Assembly: GCA_050998805.1 (NCBI GenBank)
Contig: JBPCPV010000040.1
Location: forward strand, 10,367-74,366
Reading direction: 5' to 3'
DNA length: 64,000 nucleotides
DNA from: JAICKM01 sp050998805
GTDB taxonomy: Bacteria; Chloroflexota; Chloroflexia; QHBQ01; JAICKM01
The position numbers and the translations under genes are program-made. Positions 58,875 to 64,000 of the stretch are shown piece after piece. The notes under the pieces are model-generated. The model worked only from the letters and a program-made list of their open reading frames with translations. It did no database searches and had not been told where the DNA came from. Numbering within the stretch: position 1 is the stretch's first letter; each line of letters opens with the position of its first letter.

Positions 58875-60528
58875 ACCTAAAACAAACACCCAGAACACCC
58901 TCTTTTACGGCGACAACCTGCCTATCTTGCGCGATCACATCCCCGATGCAAGCGTCGATCTGGTCTACCTCGATCCGCCATTCAACAGCAGCCGCAACTA
59001 CAATGTCCTATTTAAGGATGAGAGCGGCCACGCCAGCGAAGCCCAGCTCACCGCTTTCGAGGACACCTGGCACTGGGATCGCTCCGCCGAAGCCACATTT
59101 CAGAGCCTTGTAACGGATGCCGCGCCCCATGTCAGCGAGATGATTGCCGCGCTCCGCCGGTTTGTAGGCCCGAATCAGATGATGGCCTACCTGGTTATGA
59201 TGGCCGCCCGCCTGGTAGAGTTACACCGGGTGCTGAAGCCGACGGGCAGCCTCTACTTGCACTGCGATCCGACCTCTAGCCATTACTTGAAAATCATTCT
59301 GGACACTATCTTCGGGTCAGACCAGTTCCGCAACGAGATCCTTTGGAAGCGTACCAGCGCCCACAGTGACACCGTGCAGGGAGTCGTGCTGCACATGGGC
59401 CGCATACACGACGTTATTCTGTTCTACACGAAATCCAATGCGGCGCGGCGCAACGAACTGTATCAACCCTATAGTCAGGGGTACTCGGACGGCTTCTATC
59501 GCTTCCAAGACGGCGATGGGCGGCGGTACACGCTTGATAACATAAGCGGCCCCGGCGGAGCGGCCAAAGGCAACCCACAGTACGAGTTTCTCGGCGTAAC
59601 GCGCTTCTGGCGCTATAGCAAAGCGCGGATGCAAGAACTTTATGAGCAGGGACGGATCATTCAGACGCGGCCAGGAACAGTACCACGGTATAAACGCTAT
59701 CTCGATGAGATGCCGGGCGTGCCCTTGCAAGACGTTTGGGATGACATTATGCCCATCGGCTCCCAGGCCACTGAACGCCTCGGCTACCCCACTCAAAAGC
59801 CACTGGCGTTGTTAGAACGCATAATCCAGACGAGCAGCAACCCCGGCGACGTGGTGCTCGACCCCTTCGCCGGGTGTGGCACCGCCGTCATCGCCGCGCA
59901 GAAGCTGGGCCGCCGCTGGATCGGCATAGACATCACCCACTTGGCAATCGCCCTGCTAAAGTACCGGCTCAAAGATACGTTCGGCGAGCAAGCGCAGTAC
60001 CAGGTGATCGGCGAGCCGCAGGACCTGGCCGGTGCCCGCGAGCTGGCCTCCGGCAGGGATCGCTACCAATTCCAGTGGTGGGCGCTCTCCCTGGTAGAAG
60101 CCAAGCCGTTGGGCGGCGAAGCCGGCAGCAGGCAGGGCAAGAAGGGCAGCGACCGTGGGATTGACGGTGTGATTACCTTCATGGAAGAATCCGGCACGCC
60201 GGGCCGCGTGCTTGTGCAAGTCAAGAGCGGCCACGTCAAGAGCGGCGACATCCGGGATCTCGTCGGCACAGTGGAGCGCGAAAAGGCGGCGATCGGCGTC
60301 TTTATCACGCTGGAGGAGCCGTCGCGCGACATGCGGACCGAGGCGGCGAGCGCCGGTGCCTTCCACTCCCCCGCCTGGAACCGCGACTACCCGCGCATCC
60401 AGATCCTCACAATCGGCCAACTCCTGGCCGGCGCCGAGATCAAGATGCCGGCCCAGCACGGCACCTTTAAGCGTGCGCCGCGCGCGCAACAGCCGGAGGC
60501 AGAGCAACCCACCCTCGACCTGCAATAG
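58861..60528 (+). CDS. DNA methyltransferase fused to Mrr-like nuclease domain
   Basis: About 555 residues. The beta-class methyltransferase has catalytic DLVYLDPPFNSSRNYN near the start and AdoMet motif PFAGCGTAVIAAQKLG later (order IV then I). The C-terminal part (about 405-500) has GIDGVITF, then VLVQVKSG and IGVFITL, the D...QxK core of Mrr-type endonucleases. Modification and restriction may thus be in one chain. No ATG exists before the conserved NTLFYGDNL. The only starts are TTG 58861 or 58846, both inside tRNA-Gln, so the gene was probably joined to the tRNA by integration. Confidence 0.85.
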   Translation: MHPSQPKTNTQNTLFYGDNLPILRDHIPDASVDLVYLDPPFNSSRNYNVLFKDESGHASEAQLTAFEDTWHWDRSAEATFQSLVTDAAPHVSEMIAALRRFVGPNQMMAYLVMMAARLVELHRVLKPTGSLYLHCDPTSSHYLKIILDTIFGSDQFRNEILWKRTSAHSDTVQGVVLHMGRIHDVILFYTKSNAARRNELYQPYSQGYSDGFYRFQDGDGRRYTLDNISGPGGAAKGNPQYEFLGVTRFWRYSKARMQELYEQGRIIQTRPGTVPRYKRYLDEMPGVPLQDVWDDIMPIGSQATERLGYPTQKPLALLERIIQTSSNPGDVVLDPFAGCGTAVIAAQKLGRRWIGIDITHLAIALLKYRLKDTFGEQAQYQVIGEPQDLAGARELASGRDRYQFQWWALSLVEAKPLGGEAGSRQGKKGSDRGIDGVITFMEESGTPGRVLVQVKSGHVKSGDIRDLVGTVEREKAAIGVFITLEEPSRDMRTEAASAGAFHSPAWNRDYPRIQILTIGQLLAGAEIKMPAQHGTFKRAPRAQQPEAEQPTLDLQ

Positions 60529-60659
60529 GCGCTCGGGAGAGGCCGTCCACGAATACGGGCCACGAATACACGAATGAGACGGGCAATCGTCGGCGATATG
60601 GGGACGGGTGCCGCCGAGACGGCGGCGGTACGGGGACGGGAGGCGCGGAGGGATTGCAG
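60529..60659. other. Spacer with CACGAATACACGAATG repeat (copy 2)
   Basis: Contains the repeat at 60561-60576 also seen near 50981, then GC-rich sequence without a gene. Confidence 0.6.
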
Positions 60660-61307
60660 AAAATGGCTGCGAGATAGCCGTCCGCGCATCGGGCGGCGGT
60701 GCCTACACGACCCTCTCGCCCAGCCAAGCCCTCACCCCCACGCCTTACGCTCTGTTCGCCCTCAAAACGCAGGGCTACGCGAACGTAGTGGTGGTAGCCA
60801 AAGGGGGTGGCGACTACACCTCGGTACAGGCAGCCCTCAACTCCATCACGGCGAACAGCAGCAACCGCTATCTGGTCTACCTTCTATCTCTACATCATGC
60901 GCCTGTACAATCGGGGGTTGGTGAACGGCTACTACGACCATGCCCATTGCGCGGCCACCGGCTCGCCATGCTTCCTGCCGAACAACCCGGTAACCCGGGG
61001 GCAGGCAGCCAAGATCGTGTCCAACGGGCGAGGTTACAACGAACCCGCGCCAGCCACGCCCACCTTCGAGGACGTGCCGACCACCGACCCGTTCTACGTA
61101 TACGTCGAGCGGCTGTCGCTCCACGGGGTGATCAGCGGGTACGAGTGCGGCGTTGTGCCGCCGATAATCAACCCCTGCACCGGGCTGGCAGAAACCTGCG
61201 ATGCCCTGGGCAGGCCATACTACCGCCCCTGCGCGACACTGACGAGAGGGCAGGCGGCTAAACTAGTCGCCAACTCCTTCTTCCCGGAGTGTCACGGCCT
61301 GCGCTAG
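60660..61307 (+). pseudogene. Chimeric remnant: pectinesterase-like surface protein joined to SLH repeats
   Basis: Frame A (to about 60890) reads LTPTPYALFALKTQGYANVV, then GGGDYTSVQAALNSI, typical of exported pectinesterase-like proteins. It breaks off near NRYLVY. From about 60885 a different frame reads YLYIMRLYNRGLVNGY, then FEDVPTTDPFYVYVERL and ITRG-like SLH repeats, ending at TAG 61307. No start codon with a ribosome site and no signal peptide exist. A deletion that joined two surface-protein genes out of frame is the simplest reading. Confidence 0.7.
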
Positions 61308-61343
61308 CCGCCGGCAGGCTTGAAAACCGCGACATTTGGCCCA

Positions 61344-61372
61344 TTGCGTCTTGGCGCTGCCCATGCTATACT
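61344..61372 (+). promoter_or_regulatory. Promoter of the DUF1801 gene
   Basis: TTGCGT (61344-61349), a 17-bp spacer and TATACT (61367-61372). Confidence 0.7.
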
Positions 61373-61375
61373 TAG

Positions 61376-61390
61376 CTCGACTTTGTCGAG
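61376..61390. promoter_or_regulatory. Palindrome CTCGAC-TTT-GTCGAG at the start point
   Basis: A perfect 6-3-6 inverted repeat centred at the expected transcription start, before the ribosome site GAGGAGG. It is an operator candidate or an mRNA 5' hairpin. Confidence 0.5.
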
Positions 61391-61405
61391 TATGAGGAGG
61401 TTTCT

Positions 61406-61816
61406 ATGAGCCCAAAAAAGGGATTAACGGACGAGGAACGAGGCGCGATGAAGGAGCGCCTCAAAGAGCTGAAGGCGCACGAGGCGGACGGGGAAAGCGC
61501 CGTGCTCGCCAAGATCGCCGAGATGCAGGAACCGGACCGCGCCATGGGTGAGCGGCTCCATGCTATCATCAAAGCCGCCGCGCCAGTCCTCTCGCCGAAA
61601 CTCTGGTACGGGATGCCCGCGTATGCCAAGGACGGCAAGATCGTCTGCTTCTTCCAATGCGCGCAGAAGTTCAAAACGAGGTACGCGACGCTCGGCTTCA
61701 ACGACAAGGCGAACCTCGACGAAGGCGGCCTGTGGCCGGTCGCCTTCGCGCTGAAGGAGTTGACCGCCGCCGAAGAGGAAAGGATCGGCGCGCTCGTGAA
61801 GAAAGCGGTGAGCTGA
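61406..61816 (+). CDS. DUF1801 (YdhG/YjbR-like) protein
   Basis: 136 residues. The conserved centre LSPKLWYGMPAYAKDGKIVCFFQ and the following YATLGFNDKANLDEGG identify DUF1801, whose fold resembles the frataxin-like CyaY/YjbR proteins; some members are called iron chaperones, without firm evidence. The first 40 residues are a highly charged helix. GAGGAGG lies 5 nt before the ATG. It is monocistronic with its own promoter. Confidence 0.85.
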   Translation: MSPKKGLTDEERGAMKERLKELKAHEADGESAVLAKIAEMQEPDRAMGERLHAIIKAAAPVLSPKLWYGMPAYAKDGKIVCFFQCAQKFKTRYATLGFNDKANLDEGGLWPVAFALKELTAAEEERIGALVKKAVS

Positions 61817-61896
61817 GGGCGCGCCGTCTGCATAGGCAAAATAGTCGTGAAGGCAATCAGCCGGATAAAGCGCGGAAAGCCTGATGAGCCTGAAAC

Positions 61897-62853
61897 TTAG
61901 ACTGCGGCTGGTGGCACCGGCTTCTCCCGACGCTTCAACCGCCTGTCGAGCAGACCGCCGGTTACCGCGATGCCGACGAACACCAGCGCCATTCCCCCAA
62001 GCGCCCAGACCTGGATCGGCTCGCCGAGCAGCAGCGCGCCGTAGATCAGCGCCGTGCAGGGCAGCAGGTAGGTGACGACGATGGTGCGCGTCGGGCCTAC
62101 GCTCGACAGCAGCGCGAAGTAGAGCAGGTAGGCGAGTGCGGTGCCGCCGAGGCCGATGCCGAGGAGCGCGCCGATCGCGGCGAGCGACAGGCTATGGGCC
62201 GGGGGCGTTGCCAGCGCGAACGGCAAGAGCATCAGCGCCGCCGTGCTGGTTTGCGCCAATGCCGCGTAGATGCTCGGCAGCCCCGCAAAGGCCCTCCGGG
62301 CGTAGAGGCTCGCTATGGCATAGGACGCCGACGCCAGCAGCACCGCCCCGTGCCCCAGCCACGCATTCTCTGACGAGACCCCCGCCGTCGGCGACCCGCC
62401 GGCGACCAGCAGCGCCACCCCCGCGAACCCGATGCAGACGCCGAGTATCTTGCTGGCGCCGGTGCCTTCGCTGCCGGCCCTCGCGCCTAGCATCAGCACG
62501 AAAACCGTGGTGAACAGCGGTGCCGTCGCGTTCAGGATCGCCGCATCTCCGCTCGAAATCGCGGTCTCGCCCCAGGTGATAGCCACGTAGGGCAGCACTA
62601 CGTTCAGGAAGCCGAGGACCAGCGCAGGCACCCAGATCCGCCCCCACGGGAAGGGCACCGCCTGCTTGCCCGCTCGCCTCGTCAGCAGCCGGTCCACACC
62701 GAAGAACGCCGCCAGGCCGACCGCCCCCAGCGCCAGCCTGTATCCGACCAGCGTGAGCGGCACCATCTCGCGCAGCAGAACTTTGATGAACATAAAGCTG
62801 GCACCCCATACGGCCCCGAGTACCAGCAAAAGTAGAATGTCGCGTGGTTTCAC
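61897..62853 (-). CDS. EamA/DMT-family transporter
   Basis: 318 residues, ten transmembrane helices in two EamA repeats (LLLLVLGAVWGASFMFIKVL at the start, second repeat from about 165). Family members export metabolites or amino acids; the substrate here is unknown. I start at GTG 62853, because TATACT lies 6 nt upstream. The earlier in-frame starts at 62871 and 62931 are before or within the promoter. Confidence 0.85.
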   Translation of the reverse strand: MKPRDILLLLVLGAVWGASFMFIKVLLREMVPLTLVGYRLALGAVGLAAFFGVDRLLTRRAGKQAVPFPWGRIWVPALVLGFLNVVLPYVAITWGETAISSGDAAILNATAPLFTTVFVLMLGARAGSEGTGASKILGVCIGFAGVALLVAGGSPTAGVSSENAWLGHGAVLLASASYAIASLYARRAFAGLPSIYAALAQTSTAALMLLPFALATPPAHSLSLAAIGALLGIGLGGTALAYLLYFALLSSVGPTRTIVVTYLLPCTALIYGALLLGEPIQVWALGGMALVFVGIAVTGGLLDRRLKRREKPVPPAAV

Positions 62854-62859
62854 TATCCA

Positions 62860-62889
62860 AGTATACGGCATCGGACCGGCTCTTGCCAA
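62860..62889 (-). promoter_or_regulatory. Promoter of the EamA gene
   Basis: Minus strand TTGGCA (62884-62889), 18-bp spacer, TATACT (62860-62865), 6 nt before GTG 62853: a leaderless arrangement. Confidence 0.65.
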
Positions 62890-62903
62890 TAGTTCCGCCT
62901 CAG

Positions 62904-62938
62904 TCTTTCGGAGTATCTTTCGGCTGACCACTGACCAC
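62904..62938. repeat. GTCTTTCGGAGTATCTTTC element (copy 2) and TGACCAC heptamers
   Basis: Inverse complement of the element at 17122-17143, directly followed by TGACCAC heptamers like those before murD. It lies between divergent EamA and purL promoters. Confidence 0.6.
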
Positions 62939-62948
62939 TCGATTGTGG

Positions 62949-62954
62949 TATAAT
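62949..62954 (+). promoter_or_regulatory. -10 box upstream of purL
   Basis: TATAAT 54 bp before the purL ATG. A CTGACC in the heptamer array could serve as a poor -35. Confidence 0.5.
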
Positions 62955-63008
62955 GAAGTTGACCGTTGGGGCGCGACGCACGCTAAAGGAAGGGATCGTC
63001 TGTAGATT

Positions 63009-64000
63009 ATGGCTCTGTCCGTTGAAAGCGTGGAGCAGGCCGCTCCCCCAGTGCCGCTGGAGGAAGTTGGCCTCTCTGCCGACGAATACGCGCGTCTGCT
63101 GTCGCTCTTAGGCCGCACGCCAACCGCCGTCGAGCTAGGCATGGTCGGCGCGATGTGGAGCGAGCATTGCGGCTACAAGAACAGCCGCCCGCTCCTCAAG
63201 CTCTTCCCGACGCACGGCGCGCGTGTCTTGCAGGGGCCGGGAGAGAACGCAGGCGCGGTGGACATCGGCGACGGGCTGGCGGTCGTCTTCAAGATCGAGA
63301 GCCATAACCACCCCAGCGCGGTCGAGCCGGTAGAGGGCGCGGCCACCGGCGTCGGCGGCATCGTCCGCGACATCTTCACCATGGGCGCTCGCCCGGTCGC
63401 CATCCTCGACTCGCTCCGCTTCGGTCCGCCCGAACACCCCCGCACCCCCTACCTGGTCGGCGGGGTGGTAGCGGGCATAGGCGGATACGGCAACTGCCTC
63501 GGCATCCCCACTGTCGCTGGCGAGGTCTACTACGCCGAACCCTACGCCGACAACCCGCTGGTCAACGCGATGTGCGCGGGGGTGGCGCGGCAGAGCGAGA
63601 TTATCAAGGCAACCGTCGGCGGCGCGGGCAACCTGCTGATGCTGGTTGGCGCCGACACCGGACGCGATGGCATTCACGGCGCCACCTTTGCCAGCGATGT
63701 GCTGGACGAACGCAGCGAGGAGCGCCGCCCTGCCGTGCAGGTGGGCAACCCGTTCCTCGAAAAGCTGTTGATGGAAGCCTGCCTCGAACTGGCGAAGACC
63801 GATTGGATTGTCGGGATGCAGGACCTGGGCGCGGCGGGGCTGACCAGCAGCACGGTGGAGTGCGCCAGTCGCGGCGATGCCGGGGTCATCCTCCACGCCG
63901 AGCGTGTTCCCCGCCGCGAACAGGGGATGAGCGCCTACGAGGTGATGCTATCGGAGAGCCAGGAGCGGATGCTAGTCATCGTGCGGCGCGGCTACGAGGA
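63009..64000 (+). CDS. purL: Phosphoribosylformylglycinamidine synthase subunit PurL (5' part, runs off the window)
   Basis: The first 330 codons are present and the gene continues past the end. FGAR amidotransferase, step four of purine synthesis. It is the small-PurL type that works with PurQ and PurS, because the frame starts directly at LLGRTPTAVELGMVGAMWSE. The catalytic/ATP region KIESHNHPSAVEP and AATGVGGIVRDIFTMGARP are clear, with AGVARQSEI and GATFASDVLDERSEERRPAV further on. ATG 63009 is the first start in frame before the conserved region. Confidence 0.95.
   Translation, partial: MALSVESVEQAAPPVPLEEVGLSADEYARLLSLLGRTPTAVELGMVGAMWSEHCGYKNSRPLLKLFPTHGARVLQGPGENAGAVDIGDGLAVVFKIESHNHPSAVEPVEGAATGVGGIVRDIFTMGARPVAILDSLRFGPPEHPRTPYLVGGVVAGIGGYGNCLGIPTVAGEVYYAEPYADNPLVNAMCAGVARQSEIIKATVGGAGNLLMLVGADTGRDGIHGATFASDVLDERSEERRPAVQVGNPFLEKLLMEACLELAKTDWIVGMQDLGAAGLTSSTVECASRGDAGVILHAERVPRREQGMSAYEVMLSESQERMLVIVRRGYE

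Overview
The window is GC-rich, gene-dense bacterial chromosome. The makeup points to Chloroflexota. The clues are a secreted protein with a DUF4331 domain, a P-domain/SLH surface protein, DUF2079 and GT-C membrane proteins, beta-propeller surface proteins, a long dcw cluster without murG, and abundant short intergenic repeats. The phylum is an inference from gene content; no rRNA is present to settle it.

Layout. 1-8.2 kb (minus strand): pckA, then a surface-protein trio (P-domain/SLH, DUF4331, TPR), an M19 dipeptidase, an alpha/beta hydrolase and a small basic-tailed protein. 8.4-16.7 kb (plus): an envelope-type cluster (GT-C protein, two SAM methyltransferases, DUF2079 protein, secreted beta-propeller protein) and tgt. 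16.7-17.4 kb: a gene-free, repeat-rich spacer. 17.3-23.0 kb: a metal and redox island. It holds an ArsR repressor with a consensus promoter/operator and two CDF-type transporters, then a BlaI/CopY-type repressor with its own promoter/operator, an M56 membrane peptidase, a Met-rich membrane protein with a J-like segment and a cupredoxin domain, and a TlpA-like lipoprotein. The cupredoxin reading frame is interrupted by one UGA exactly where related domains carry Cys. It resumes to a natural stop 3 nt before tlpA, and a hairpin with apical loop AGGUCU (the loop of the E. coli fdhF SECIS) lies just downstream. This is a strong candidate for a previously undescribed selenoprotein and is the main discovery of the window.

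23-34.9 kb: WalJ-like hydrolase, PIG-L deacetylase, recJ, amidohydrolase, SCP2-like protein, glycosyltransferase, a Uma2 remnant, mfd, and an ECF sigma/anti-sigma pair. 35.0-37.6 kb: tRNA-Leu(CAA) followed directly by a lower-GC, tail-to-tail restriction-modification pair whose methylase abuts accA. 37.6-39.6 kb: accDA and a tiny Pmp3 protein. 39.8-57 kb: the division/cell-wall (dcw) cluster mraZ-rsmH-ftsL-ftsI-murF-mraY-murD-ftsW-(membrane protein)-murC-murB-ddl-ftsQ-ftsA-ftsZ, with MraZ boxes at its promoter and a strong terminator after ftsZ. 57-58.8 kb: nucleotidyltransferase, infA and a zinc-ribbon protein. 58.8-61.3 kb: tRNA-Gln(CTG) running straight into a methyltransferase-Mrr nuclease fusion, then a decayed surface-protein chimera. 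The end holds a DUF1801 protein, an EamA transporter and the 5' part of purL.

Two genome-scale themes recur. Heptanucleotide tandem repeats of many different sequences sit between genes, often touching stop or start codons and once inside mfd. A dispersed element containing ATTCTGAGC...GAAGAATCTC occurs five times. Several genes also have a TATAAT-like box only 5-10 nt before the start codon, suggesting leaderless transcripts.
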